Below are positions 26,820 through 36,411 of a DNA stretch of 64,000 bases, piece after piece (the stretch's first letter is position 1; each line of letters starts with the position of its first letter). The position numbers and the translations under genes were made by a program. The DNA is taken from the NCBI RefSeq assembly GCF_020297485.1, contig NZ_JAIWZC010000001.1:2232001-2296000 (forward strand). Reading direction: 5' to 3'. The stretch comes from Enterocloster clostridioformis (GTDB lineage: Bacteria > Bacillota > Clostridia > Lachnospirales > Lachnospiraceae). The notes beneath the pieces are model-generated. The model saw only the letters and a program-made list of their open reading frames with translations. It was not told where the DNA came from and ran no database searches.

Positions 26820-27762
26820 TACTCTGTGCGGTCCTCTCCTTCCCAGAACAGATAAGGGTACGCCTGTCCGCCGCCACACGCCATCTCATTTTCATAATAG
26901 TCTCCTTCTCGCTTCACGCGGCGCCAGCGTACTGGCCATCAAGTGTACCGGCACCTCTGATAATTCTATGGTAGCGCGCATGCAGCCTTTGTTCTTTTCG
27001 TCTTTGTTCTTTTCGTCTTTCTTAATTTCAGTTAAAGCTTTTCTGTCGCATGTGTAAGAGGAATACTTCCGGCCGGAGACCGCAAAAGCCAGCGCGGACA
27101 AGCAAAAAGGATTCCCGGCCCCAGAGCCCGGAATCCCTTTCATCGCCACATTACAGATAACTGTTATATATGCATCCTACTCCTTTTCCCGCTTCTTCAC
27201 GGTGGGATAATGCTCCACAATATCACGATACCGGAAACATCCCTCCACATGGTCATTAATCACGCCGCAGGCCTGGAGATGAGAGTAAACCGTTACCGGC
27301 CCCAGATACTTAAATCCACGTTTTCTTAACTCCTGGCTGACCTGCCGGGACAAGGCGTTACAGGCCGGAATGTTTCCCTTTTGATGGCCTGCATAAAGAA
27401 TGGTTTTTCCCCTGGAAAAGCTCCATATGTACGAACTGAATGAGCCGTATTCCTCCCTGACCTTCTGAAAACACCTGGCATTATGAATGACAGCCTCTAC
27501 CTTTCTGCGGGATTTAATCATTCCTTCACAGGTCAGAATCCGTTCAATATCCGCCTCTGTATACGCCGCAATCCGGTCGTAATCAAACCCGTCAAAACAC
27601 TGGCGGAAGATTTCCCGCTTCTGTATCATCATGTTCCAGTTCAGCCCGCAATGTCATTTAGTTAACGCTTTGCAATATTATGGTTAGATTCTTAATGAAG
27701 GGTGTCTAACCATATTTTTCCCTTTTTTCATAAAAACAGTTGACATACACCACAAAATGTGC

Positions 27763-27808
27763 GGCCGCTCTCGCTACTGATTGACTTTAATAGGTAGCGA
27801 GAGCGGCC
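27763..27808 (+). other. Perfect hairpin in the IS4 leader
   Basis: GGCCGCTCTCGCTAC and its exact complement enclose 16 bases, a 15-bp stem upstream of the transposase. Stems of this kind can block transcripts that enter from outside an IS. Confidence 0.6.
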
Positions 27809-27847
27809 CTTGGATTAGAATCATAAATTCATTCTAATTCAAGGAGG
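27808..27847 (+). promoter_or_regulatory. Hairpin that covers the transposase ribosome binding site
   Basis: CCTTGGATTAGAAT pairs with ATTCTAATTCAAGG (one G-U wobble) around a 9-base loop. The 3' arm contains the AAGG of the AAGGAGG ribosome binding site at 27841-27847, so the start of the transposase would be sequestered. Confidence 0.6.
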
Positions 27848-27855
27848 TACACACA

Positions 27856-29184
27856 ATGTTCCATCAAAAAATTAAACAATGCTTTTCCCATTCCGTCCAT
27901 CTTGTTTCATCCGTAATCTCCGAATTTACCTATTCGGACACCGATCTGACAAGGAACAGGAAGTTCCCCGCCGATAAGCTTATCACTTTCCTTGTTTCCC
28001 AAGCCTCCTCCAGCACAAAAAATGAATTGCTGGACTTCTTCGACATGGATCCACAGTCGCCAACTGCTTCGGCACTCAACCAGCAACGCGCAAAGCTTAG
28101 CCCGGATGCCCTGGAAGCTGTATTTCGGCATTTTAACCATTTTGCTTCCTTTTATGACCAAAAAAAGCTACGCTACCGCTTTCTTGCTGCAGATGGCTCC
28201 ACCTTTACCTTTTTCAGTAAACCTGCTTTCGCCCCAGAAGAGTATCATGTCTCTGATGGACATTCAATAAAGGGCTTTTACAGTATGCATCTGAATGCTT
28301 TTTACGACTTACAGAAGCACACTTATTCCGATGCGCTGATCCAGCCGATCCATCAGAAAGATGAATTTAGTGCTTTCTGTGAAATGGTCGACCGCCACGA
28401 TTTACTGACTGGTACAAAAGATGTTTTTATCGGTGACAGGGGCTATTGTTCTTACAACAACATGGCACATGTGAAGGAAAAAGGCCAGTATTTTTTATTT
28501 CGCACCAAAGATATCCATTCCAAAGGACTTGTTGGAAATTTTGAGTTTCCAGATGCAGACTCCTTTGATATTCAGGTAAATGTAACTCTGGTTCGCAGTC
28601 ATAAAAAGAAGATATCGATTAAAGAAGGTTATTACAAACGCTTTGTGGATGCGGCTGCATCGTTTGATTACGTTGCATATGGTTCCCTGGATACCTACGA
28701 TTTATCTTTTAGAATCGTACGGTTTCCGATATCGGATGATTCTTATGAATGCATCGTCACTAATCTGCCTTCAGATGAATTCCCGTCGGAACAAATAAAA
28801 CTTCTATACTATGCCAGATGGGCCATTGAGGGGTCTTTCCGTAAGCTGAAATATACGGTCGGATTGAGTAACTTCCATGCCTACAAACCAGAATATATCA
28901 AACAGGAAATTTGGGCAAAGTTAATCGCTTACAACATAACAGAAACACTAACCAATCATGCAATTATAGAAAAGGGAAACACGAAATATGAATACAAAGT
29001 AAATTTCAGTATGGCTGCTCATATTTGTAGAGTCTTTCTCCGTCCGAACACAGGGAAAGACTCCATAGATGTGATGTCCCTGCTGACAAAAGAGCTGATT
29101 CCGATACGGAATGATCGACAGTATCCACGACTCCAAACGGCACACTTCCGAAAACCTCGATATTTTATATATCGAGCAGCATAA
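27856..29184 (+). CDS. IS4-family transposase
   Basis: This is a DDE transposase of 442 residues that should cut and join the element ends. The IS4 YREK signature is exact in YYARWAIEGSFRKLK. The first catalytic aspartate is probably in LAADGSTFTF and the second in VFIGDRGYCSYNN. The ATG has AAGGAGG eight bases upstream. The frame is intact, so the element may be active; translation is likely dampened by the leader hairpin. Confidence 0.93.
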   Translation: MFHQKIKQCFSHSVHLVSSVISEFTYSDTDLTRNRKFPADKLITFLVSQASSSTKNELLDFFDMDPQSPTASALNQQRAKLSPDALEAVFRHFNHFASFYDQKKLRYRFLAADGSTFTFFSKPAFAPEEYHVSDGHSIKGFYSMHLNAFYDLQKHTYSDALIQPIHQKDEFSAFCEMVDRHDLLTGTKDVFIGDRGYCSYNNMAHVKEKGQYFLFRTKDIHSKGLVGNFEFPDADSFDIQVNVTLVRSHKKKISIKEGYYKRFVDAAASFDYVAYGSLDTYDLSFRIVRFPISDDSYECIVTNLPSDEFPSEQIKLLYYARWAIEGSFRKLKYTVGLSNFHAYKPEYIKQEIWAKLIAYNITETLTNHAIIEKGNTKYEYKVNFSMAAHICRVFLRPNTGKDSIDVMSLLTKELIPIRNDRQYPRLQTAHFRKPRYFIYRAA

Positions 29185-29588
29185 GTAACAGTTTCATCAA
29201 TATCTATAATACCCTTTTTTGAAGCAGATGTAAATCTGCTTGTTTGCCTTGCGGTAAAATATTTACAAAACTACTTCTGATAAATAATCCCTATATCCTT
29301 CTCTTCAATCTATCCGTTTGGAACGTCAGATCTCTATTTTAAAAAAACATTCTTTCTTTTACAAAAAGTTAACTAAATGACATTGGTTCAGCCCGCACTG
29401 CATGACTTCCATCATAAGAAACTCAAACTGCCTGTGGTCATCATGCAGAGGGACACCCCATTCTTCATCGTGGTATTTCTTCATTTTTTCATTGCACAGA
29501 CACCATGTACACCCGTCCATTTATCCCGGACCTCCTGCCGTTTATCCGCTTTTCCTGCCGATACATCCGACTGTTTCCCAATCAATCC

Positions 29589-30602
29589 CTATTTTCCAAA
29601 TGCCTCGTCCGCAGCCTTCCATGCCCCTGCTATCCGGTCACACCACGCATCAAACTGAGGGTCCGGGGTCTGACTCTCCGGATGGTCCATCATATAGCGG
29701 ACCGAGCTTCTAATCCCCTCTGCCATGGATACCCTGCATACAAAATCAGGCACCGCCCTCTTGATTTTCGTATTGTCAAACAGGACCGTACACGCCTTAT
29801 CCCCCAGAAGCTGGCCTTCAAAATCGTATTCCTTTCCATGCTCTGCCAGAAAATCAGACGCCACATGAAGGGCGTTAAGAGGCCTGTCCAATGCCTCTGC
29901 CAGCGTTTCATAAATCTGGTTCCATGTCATGGACTCATCGCTGGTAATATGGTAGGCATTGCCTATGGCATGGGGATTGCCCATAAGGCCCACATACCCC
30001 CTGGCAAAATCAGTGGAATGGGTCAGGGTCCACAAGGAGGTGCCGTCCCCTGGTATGATGATTGGCTTTCCCTCCAGTATCCGCTTTAATATCTGCCAGT
30101 TTCCCTTATCACCATGGATGGCCACCGGCGGCTTTTTGCCATCATATGTATGGCTGGGGCGCACAATCGTGACAGGGAATCCGTTCCTGCGGTACGCTGC
30201 CGTCAGCACCTCCTCCGCGTCAATCTTTTTGCGGGAATATTCCCAATAGGGATTGATTAAAGGCGTGCTCTCCGTTATGGGACAGCCTGCCATGGGTTTC
30301 TGGTACGCGGACGCGCTGCTGATGAAAATATATTGCCTCGTCCTTCCCTGAAAGAGCCGTATGTCACGTTCCACATCCTCCGCCCCATACGCAATGAACT
30401 GGGCCACCACGTCATATGTCCTGCCCTCCACTATGCGGGCCACCGCTTCCTCGTCGTGAATGTCCGCAACAATGGATTCCATTCCCTCCGGCACCGGTTT
30501 GGAGCCCCGGTTGAGAAGGGCAACCTCCCAGCCTCTCTCCCTGGCCAGCTCTGTCACGGCCGTGCTGATGGTTCCTGTTCCCCCTATAAATAATGCTTTC
30601 AT
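29589..30602 (-). CDS. NAD-dependent epimerase/dehydratase (extended SDR)
   Basis: This protein of about 337 residues has the N-terminal Rossmann motif FIGGTGTISTAVTELA and an aspartate (VADIHDEE) near residue 50. ISSASAYQKP and a YSRKK motif could serve as the catalytic Tyr/Lys pair. It belongs to the extended SDR group acting on nucleotide sugars or similar substrates; the exact reaction is unknown. The ATG at 30602 has GGGAGG seven bases upstream. It lies 28 bp after the rsmH paralogue on the same strand. Confidence 0.85.
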   Translation of the reverse strand: MKALFIGGTGTISTAVTELARERGWEVALLNRGSKPVPEGMESIVADIHDEEAVARIVEGRTYDVVAQFIAYGAEDVERDIRLFQGRTRQYIFISSASAYQKPMAGCPITESTPLINPYWEYSRKKIDAEEVLTAAYRRNGFPVTIVRPSHTYDGKKPPVAIHGDKGNWQILKRILEGKPIIIPGDGTSLWTLTHSTDFARGYVGLMGNPHAIGNAYHITSDESMTWNQIYETLAEALDRPLNALHVASDFLAEHGKEYDFEGQLLGDKACTVLFDNTKIKRAVPDFVCRVSMAEGIRSSVRYMMDHPESQTPDPQFDAWCDRIAGAWKAADEAFGK

Positions 30603-30630
30603 TATGATACCTCCCTGCATTCGTGCTATG

Positions 30631-31680
30631 TCACGCCTTAACGGCCCACCGCATTTTCGTGGAATGAGCGCGGCTGTTCATCCTGCGCTCCTCTGCCGTA
30701 GGGCGGATCACATCCGTGGCAACCTGGCTGTAAAGCCCCGCCCTGTACATTTCCTTAAATGATTTCTTCACGATCCTGTCCTCTCCGGAATGGAAGGTCA
30801 GGATAGCTGCCCGTCCTCCCGGCTTTAATACGCCCGGAAGCTTGTCCAGGAATTCATACAACACCTCAAACTCGCTGTTCACATCAATGCGCAGAGCCTG
30901 GAATGTTCTCTGGCAGGACTTCTTCACTGCCTCCTTCCGTTCTTCCTCCGGAATAAACGCCAGTGCCCTGTCTATCATCTCATATAGCCTGGTGGTTGTG
31001 GCAACCTCCCTTCCCCGCTTGATTTCACCCATAACCGCGCGGGCAATCTCCTCCGCATAGGGTTCGTCGGAATTCTCTATGAGCATGCCTGTTAATTCCT
31101 CCCGGGTCAGACCTTTAAGCCGCTCAGATGCAGGCTCCCCTTTAAGCGGGTCCAGACGCAGATCCAGGGGCCCTTCTTTCTTAAACGAAAAACCTCTGGA
31201 CGGATTATCAATCTGCATGGATGACACGCCCAAATCCGCCAGCACAAAATCCAGGGGCCCCGATTCCCGGACTATCTGGTCTATATTGGCAAAGTTCAGC
31301 TTCCGGATGGTAAGTATCTCCGGCCCATAGCCCTTATTTTCAAGCCGCTTCCTGGTCTTTTCCATCTCAATGGAATCCACATCCAGAGCGTAGATATGCC
31401 CCTTTGACTCCAGGCGCTCCAGCATCCTGCCGGTATGGCCCCCGTATCCCAGAGTGGCGTCCAGGCCGGTCTGACCCGGCTGTATCTGTAGAAAATCCAG
31501 TATCTCATTTACCATGATAGGGATATGCATACCCACCGGGGTACTTCCCTTCTGGATGACCTTTGCCACGGTTTCCGGGTACTTTTCCGGCTGGAGCTCC
31601 TTGTATTTTTCCTCGTAACGTTTGGGATGGGTTCCCCTGTACCGCACACGGCGCTGGTGCTTCCGTTCTTCCTGTTCCAT
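30631..31680 (-). CDS. rsmH: RsmH-like 16S rRNA methyltransferase (paralogue)
   Basis: This SAM-dependent methyltransferase is of the MraW/RsmH family, which methylates N4 of C1402 in 16S rRNA. The motifs LDATLGYGGHTG, FVLADLGVSSMQIDNPSRGFS and LTFHSGEDRIVK are present. A basic N-terminal extension of about 50 residues (RRVRYRGTHPKRYEEKY) distinguishes it from the copy normally found in the mra/division cluster. Absence of ftsL, mraZ or pbp genes also points to the second clostridial paralogue. It starts 3 bp after the acetyltransferase stop. Confidence 0.88.
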   Translation of the reverse strand: MEQEERKHQRRVRYRGTHPKRYEEKYKELQPEKYPETVAKVIQKGSTPVGMHIPIMVNEILDFLQIQPGQTGLDATLGYGGHTGRMLERLESKGHIYALDVDSIEMEKTRKRLENKGYGPEILTIRKLNFANIDQIVRESGPLDFVLADLGVSSMQIDNPSRGFSFKKEGPLDLRLDPLKGEPASERLKGLTREELTGMLIENSDEPYAEEIARAVMGEIKRGREVATTTRLYEMIDRALAFIPEEERKEAVKKSCQRTFQALRIDVNSEFEVLYEFLDKLPGVLKPGGRAAILTFHSGEDRIVKKSFKEMYRAGLYSQVATDVIRPTAEERRMNSRAHSTKMRWAVKA

Positions 31681-31683
31681 GCC

Positions 31684-32298
31684 TTACTCTCCTCTGCTTC
31701 TCCGATATTCTCTTTCAAGCTCCTCCCAGTACCTGGTATCCTCCTCTGTGACAGGACGGAGGACACGGCAGGGATTACCGGCCGCAATGACGCCGGATGG
31801 AATGTCCTTCGTAACCACGGACCCCGAACCAATAATCACATTGTCCCCAATGGTGACTCCGGGATTGATGACAGTATTTCCTCCCACCCATACATCATTC
31901 CCAATCACTACCTTCTTTCCGTATTCCAGCTGCCTGCGGCGTACCCCGGCGTCGATGGGATGGCCCGCGGTAAAGATGCACACCCTGGGGGCAAGAAACA
32001 CATTATCCCCGATGGTCACATCGCATACATCCAAAATAATGCAGTCAAAATTAGCGTAGAAATTTTCACCCACAGAAATATGGCAGCCGTAGTCACAGCG
32101 AAAGGGCGGTTCCACCCATAAATTTTCACCTGTCCTGGCAAACAGCTCCTTAAAAAGCTGCACCCTGTACTCCGCCTGTTCTTCCGTGGTCCCATTAATC
32201 AGCCGAACCAGCCGCCGGGATCTGGCGCAGTCCGCCGCAAGCTCCTCATCCTGTGGAATATAAAGCTTCTCTGACAACATCCGTTCTTTCTCAGTCAT
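31684..32298 (-). CDS. Maltose/galactoside O-acetyltransferase
   Basis: This hexapeptide-repeat acetyltransferase of the LacA/Maa group (about 204 residues) would transfer acetyl from acetyl-CoA to a sugar hydroxyl. The left-handed beta-helix repeats run from about residue 60, with the catalytic histidine in FTAGHPID, followed by IGNDVWVGGNTVINPGVTIGDNV (in hexads) and AAGNPCRV. The ATG at 32298 (MTEKERM) has AAGGAAAG eight bases upstream. It is tightly linked to rsmH, with only 3 bp between them. Confidence 0.9.
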   Translation of the reverse strand: MTEKERMLSEKLYIPQDEELAADCARSRRLVRLINGTTEEQAEYRVQLFKELFARTGENLWVEPPFRCDYGCHISVGENFYANFDCIILDVCDVTIGDNVFLAPRVCIFTAGHPIDAGVRRRQLEYGKKVVIGNDVWVGGNTVINPGVTIGDNVIIGSGSVVTKDIPSGVIAAGNPCRVLRPVTEEDTRYWEELEREYRRSRGE

Positions 32299-32718
32299 AA
32301 CCGATTCTTTCCTTCCTCCCCCGCTTATCTTTACCATTATACCAAGCATAAGGGCAGGGATGCAATATGTGATGGAAGGAAATCTGTTTCCTCATGGAAT
32401 ATCTGCTACGATTCTCCTCACGCGGTCTTAAACAGCCGGATGGCCCCTGTCTCGTTCAGGTAGCGCAGCAGGGACAGGCCAATGGGGAATCCAAACAATC
32501 CCAGTACACCCAGAAGCTGTGCTCCCACAAACATGCTCACCAGCGTCACTACCGGGTGAAGGCCAATCTGGCTGCCCACGATTTTAACCCCAATCAGGGT
32601 CAGGCCGATGGACAGTTCCACAAAGGTAATGGTCATGATCAGGGCATAGGAGCGTATGCACACAAAAAGGGTGCCCGCCACATAGGACTGTATCTCCATA
32701 AAAACTCTCATTCCTTTC

Positions 32719-33010
32719 GCTTCGCTTAGGCACAAAACAGTTATGAAATAGCAAGTTTGTGCTTCCACTATTTTATTTTTGATGTTAAACTCTCCTCAGA
32801 CAGATACACTACAGAGCACGGAGGAGGAAGTAGAATCGGTTCCTCCATTTGGGATCAAGTCCGCATAAAAACATGTGTCGGCTGTCTTCTCAAGCACAAA
32901 CCAGTGACGCCTTGAGCTCGTAACCTAATCATTGTCAAAGCAATTCCTTAGGTCTTTCTTTGCTGGACAGCCAGTCAATGTCTGTCTATTTTACTTAGGA
33001 GGGCTGTTTT
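32719..33010 (+). ncRNA. Probable bridge-RNA region of the IS110 element
   Basis: In IS110-group elements the long 5' noncoding end encodes a structured bridge RNA that pairs with target and donor DNA. This stretch has the right position and length. A hairpin GAGGAA...TTCCTC is visible near 32820-32846, and further GC-rich blocks follow. I did not fold it or identify the guide loops. Confidence 0.5.
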
Positions 33011-34267
33011 ATGTTATCTATCAAACACTTTGTCTGCTGTGGCATGGACGTTCACAAGAAATTTGTTGTCGCTACCATTGCTCTGACAGACTACAGGGGC
33101 GTTACTTCTTATGTTAAAAAGCGGTTCGCCACCTTCAATTCCGATCTTAATTCTTTGAAAAAATGGCTTCTTTCTTTCAATTGCACTGAGATCTGCCTCG
33201 AATCCACTGGTAAATACTGGATTCCAATTTTTAATATCCTGGAGGATTCCTGTCACGTTGTCGTTGCTAACCCCAAGTATGTCAGGGCTATCAAAGGACA
33301 GAAAACCGATGACAAAGACTCCGCCTGGATTGCGGATCTGTTTAAATTTGATATTGTTCCTTCCAGTTATATCCCCTGTAAGGAAATTCGCATGCTTCGG
33401 GAATTGTTCCGATACCGGCAGAAACTGATTGGCCACCGCAGCAGTGAGAAAAACCGGTTACAGAATGCTCTTACGGTTTCCAACATTGCCCTTGCATCCG
33501 TCCTCTCAGATACCTTTGGAAAATCAGCGACCGCCATCGTTGACTATATCCTGACCTGTGAGGTATTTGACCCCGAATACTGTAAATCCCTGCTTCTTAA
33601 AAAAGCAAAGGACAAGGCAGATGATGTTGTAACCTCCATAATCGGTTATGAACTGCGCCGTGACCAATCCGTTAAGATTAAGGTCTGCAGAAAGCATTTC
33701 GATGAAATCAATGAGTGCGTCTCCACTCTCGAAGAAACGATTTCCGACCTGGCTAAACCTTACCATAAATTTATCGAATTGGCTACTACAATTCCTGGAA
33801 TTACAGAGCAGTCTGCCACCTTTATCATTGCTGAAATCGGGGTGGATATGGCGGTATTCAAATCCTCAAAACGTTTGTGCTCCTGGGCTGGGCTGGCTCC
33901 TGAAAATAACGAAAGTGCCGGTAAAAAGAAGAGCGTCCATGTTTCAAGAGCCGGGGTGTACTTAAAGCCTCTGCTGGTTCAGTGTGCAAATGCTGCCATC
34001 AAGAGTAAAAACCCTTACTTCAGATACAAATATGACCGTATAAAAAAACGTCGTGGTCATAAACGGGCAATCATTGCCATTGCACGCATGGTGTTGACTT
34101 GCATTTACCACATGTTCCAAAAGCAGGAGGTATTTAATCCTGCCGATACGGATTATTCCGCTATTCCTGAAGAAATGTACCGGAAATTTCAGGAACAGTA
34201 TGACAGAAATGCCATCAAACGTTTAGAGAAACGAGGCTATATGATTACTCCTCCTGCTATGGCCTGA
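33011..34267 (+). CDS. IS110-family transposase/recombinase
   Basis: This is a DEDD-type recombinase of 418 residues. The N-terminal RuvC-like domain has the first aspartate in CGMDVHKKFVV, the glutamate in EICLESTGKYW, and the DDKDSAW pair near residue 95. The C-terminal transposase_20 domain has PGITEQSATFIIAEIG and the serine region LAPENNESAGKKKS. The ATG has AGGAGGG eight bases upstream. The frame is intact. Confidence 0.95.
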   Translation: MLSIKHFVCCGMDVHKKFVVATIALTDYRGVTSYVKKRFATFNSDLNSLKKWLLSFNCTEICLESTGKYWIPIFNILEDSCHVVVANPKYVRAIKGQKTDDKDSAWIADLFKFDIVPSSYIPCKEIRMLRELFRYRQKLIGHRSSEKNRLQNALTVSNIALASVLSDTFGKSATAIVDYILTCEVFDPEYCKSLLLKKAKDKADDVVTSIIGYELRRDQSVKIKVCRKHFDEINECVSTLEETISDLAKPYHKFIELATTIPGITEQSATFIIAEIGVDMAVFKSSKRLCSWAGLAPENNESAGKKKSVHVSRAGVYLKPLLVQCANAAIKSKNPYFRYKYDRIKKRRGHKRAIIAIARMVLTCIYHMFQKQEVFNPADTDYSAIPEEMYRKFQEQYDRNAIKRLEKRGYMITPPAMA

Positions 34268-35199
34268 TACCCTTTATTCCATAGGATCCTTTGGGGCGGC
34301 AGTTTACTGGTGCTCTTGTTAAGTTACGATTTTTTTTGATTTTTTCTTTCAACCTAACCTCCTTTGGCCGTTCCCCCAGCTGGCGCAGGCAGAATCCGGT
34401 CAGCAGTTCATAATCAGCCGCAATGAAAAAGGTGGTAATGACCATGAGCAGCAGATTGATAAACATACCGGGAAGAGATGAGGCGAAGCCGGAAAGCCCG
34501 CCCATGACTTCCATGGAGATTCCTGATACCATCTGTCCCGCGGACTGGACAAAATGCCCTTCCAGCTCCTCTAAGGTTCCAAGGAGAGACGGATCCATGC
34601 GCAGAAGGGACTGTTCTATGCCGCTGAAAATTCCGGTAAATACCGGCTCCACGTAATTGGCGTAAACCGAGGGCAGGCTCGCCACCAGCAATTTCCCGTT
34701 AGAAAATATCTTGACGCAGAGGAGGGTAAACAGCAGCCCCGCCACACTGTAGAACAGAAGCACCATAAGTATAGCCATAACCCTCCTGTTTATGTGCAGA
34801 CGGCCTGACGCAAAACAGATTGGCCTCCTTAACAGATACGCAATCACGAACGCGGTGACAAAGGGAGCCACCATGGGCAGCCCGTATTTCAGCAGGACAA
34901 AGGCTGCCAGCAGCAGGATTGTAAAATACATACAGTTAATGATAAATATTCTTCTCGCTTCGGTCTTCATTTTTTCTTCCTTTCTGTCCGGACAGGTATA
35001 ACATCCATGGCCGGCGCACCCTTTTATTGGTATGCCGGTAAAAAACAAAAAGACACGGCCTGCACCCAATTGTGCGCAAGCCATGCCTCATCCCACTTAT
35101 GTGGTATATTGTATCGAATGTCTATGCTTCGGGGCAGTGCCGCCGAATTCGCCGTCCATGGAATCCGTCTTCTCCTCATGTAACTCTGTTTACGGCCTA

Positions 35200-35814
35200 T
35201 TATATTGGATAAGCCTGAATTACACAAGGGGGTGACCCATACTTTAACAAACTTTTAATCCGCACTTTTATTCCGAATGGTCCCGGACAGGCCCGTTCAA
35301 AGAGCATGAACAGTTTTTCCAGAAATTCCGGCGCCATGCCGATTCCGCAGTCCTCCGCCACAAACCCGAAGCATCCCACTCTGCTGTCCATATCCGGTTT
35401 GACGATAAGGGCTGCCTCCTCCGCCAATTCCTTCAGGAAGAAGGCGTCCTCGTTCAGCCCCACATTGCCTGACTCTATCTTATCCCCAGCTCCTTTCCAA
35501 TATTCTCCCCTGAGGACCATCCCCAATATCTCAAAGCAAGCCGGAAGAAAGCACATGAGCACGGCCGGCCGTCCCACCTTCTTCAAATCATTTAAGTCCA
35601 GGGAAATCCCTGCCCTCATCAATATAATGATAAGGGCAATCCGCCTCAGCTCCGATGATATATTCAGTATGGTCACATCAATCAGATTCAGGGCATAGGG
35701 TCCCAGAAGAATCCCCGTAAAAATCATCCCCATAAGGCCGGGCAGACGCAGCTTCCTGCATACCCATCCCAAAAACATTCCCAGCATCAGCATAAAAGCA
35801 ATACTAATCAGCAT
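35200..35814 (-). pseudogene. Chimeric remnant: cation/proton antiporter joined to histidine kinase pieces
   Basis: An open frame of 204 codons joins unrelated parts. Residues 1 to about 103 look like the N-terminus of a CPA-type antiporter with hydrophobic segments and LRLPGLMGMIFTGILLGP. From about GEYWKGAGDKIESG the sequence resembles a histidine kinase, ending its H-region with LAEEAALIVKPDMDSR. Then it jumps to the ATP-binding G1 box DCGIGMAPEFLEKLF. Neither domain is complete. The simplest reading is successive deletions that happened to stay in frame; expression as a functional fusion is unlikely. Confidence 0.7.
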
Positions 35815-35840
35815 ATTCTTTTCCTCCTAACAGAGCACAA

Positions 35841-35889
35841 AAAAGCCGATAATTTCTGCGTCAACACATAATGCAGAAGTCATCAGCTT
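35841..35889 (-). terminator. Terminator-like hairpin upstream of the antiporter remnant
   Basis: On the minus strand AAGCTGAT..TTCTGC pairs with GCAGAA..ATCGGCTT and runs into TTTTTTG. It may end an older transcript coming from the right. Confidence 0.6.
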
Positions 35890-36411
35890 GATAAGCGGTT
35901 CTAGTCAGACTGGAGCGTGAAAATCGGCGACGAAGTAATCACGGCAAAAATCAAAGAAAAGGAAGATGCCAAAGCTGAATTTGAGGAGGCCGCAAGCGAG
36001 GGAAAAAGCGCCTCCGAGGCCCGTGTGACCCTCTCTGATTCCGGTGATTTTGCAGGGAACCGCGACTTTATCCTGGATTACAGGCTCACCGGACAGGAGA
36101 TAAACTGCGGCCTCATGCTGCGCACCGGGGAAAAGGAAAATTTCTTTATGCTGATGGTGCAGCCGCCGGAGCGCGTCAGAGCGGAGGCGATACCTCCCCG
36201 GGAATACATATTTGTCCCGGATGTGTCGGGTTCCATGTTCGGGTATCCGCTTGATACGGCAAAGGAGCTGATACGGAGCCTGGTGGGGAATCTCAGGGAT
36301 TCGGACCGGCTTAACCTAGTACAGTATTGCCAAAATAATAATGAATAGACGTTGCTTTTTTATTGTAGTCGGTGCATAATAATTCTATCACTAAAGAATG
36401 GATGTGTTATT

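Larger units (their letters stand above)
27649..29385 (+). mobile_element. IS4-family insertion sequence
   Basis: This is a complete element of about 1737 bp. Perfect 18-bp terminal inverted repeats CAATGTCATTTAGTTAAC lie at 27649-27666 and, inverted, at 29368-29385. The target repeat GTTCAGCCCG is present at 27639-27648 and 29386-29395; a 10-bp duplication is usual for this family. One transposase gene fills the centre. The element sits inside tag. Confidence 0.93.
27177..29520 (-). pseudogene. tag: DNA-3-methyladenine glycosylase I, split by an IS4 element
   Basis: This base-excision repair gene is cut in two. The 5' part (29520-29386) encodes MDGCTWCLCNEKMKKYHDEEWG and the conserved GVPLHDDHRQFEFLMMEVMQ, in pieces, behind an AGGAGG site. 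The 3' part (27638-27177) continues with MIQKREIFRQCFDGFD and GPVTVYSHLQACGVINDH. Removing the element and one copy of the 10-bp target repeat gives 597 bases, an uninterrupted frame of 198 residues, the usual Tag size, with the zinc-binding cysteines and histidines at both ends. The insertion follows residue 45 or so and should abolish activity. No other lesion is seen, so the event looks recent. Confidence 0.92.
32719..34350 (+). mobile_element. IS110-family insertion sequence
   Basis: The element of about 1.63 kb has no clear terminal inverted repeats, as usual for IS110. CTTTC occurs at both junctions (32714-32718 and 34346-34350), and counting it once restores the host frame. The transposase occupies 33011-34267. 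About 290 noncoding bases precede it and 83 follow. The exact ends are uncertain by a few bases. Confidence 0.85.
32418..34970 (-). pseudogene. YtvI/AI-2E-type membrane protein, split by an IS110 element
   Basis: This is an AI-2E transporter-family protein resembling the sporulation membrane protein YtvI. The 5' part (34970-34351) has an AAAGGAAG site and the start MKTEARRIFIINC, several membrane segments and ends LGERPKEVRLK. The 3' part (to 32418) continues GMRVFMEIQSYVAG, LIGVKIVGSQIGLHP and ends in FGFPIGLSLLRYL. Counting the repeated CTTTC once, the parts join to 921 bases, 306 residues with no stop. The insertion removes the C-terminal conserved third from the product, so function is probably lost. 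Confidence 0.88.

Noticed and set aside
26892..27149. Minus-strand open frame of 85 codons before tag
   Set aside because: Low-complexity KNKDEKNK section from a short DNA repeat and no convincing ribosome binding site.
35041..35199. Possible gene between the antiporter remnant and the ytvI-type gene
   Set aside because: Short frames only, no ribosome binding site and no family-like sequence.
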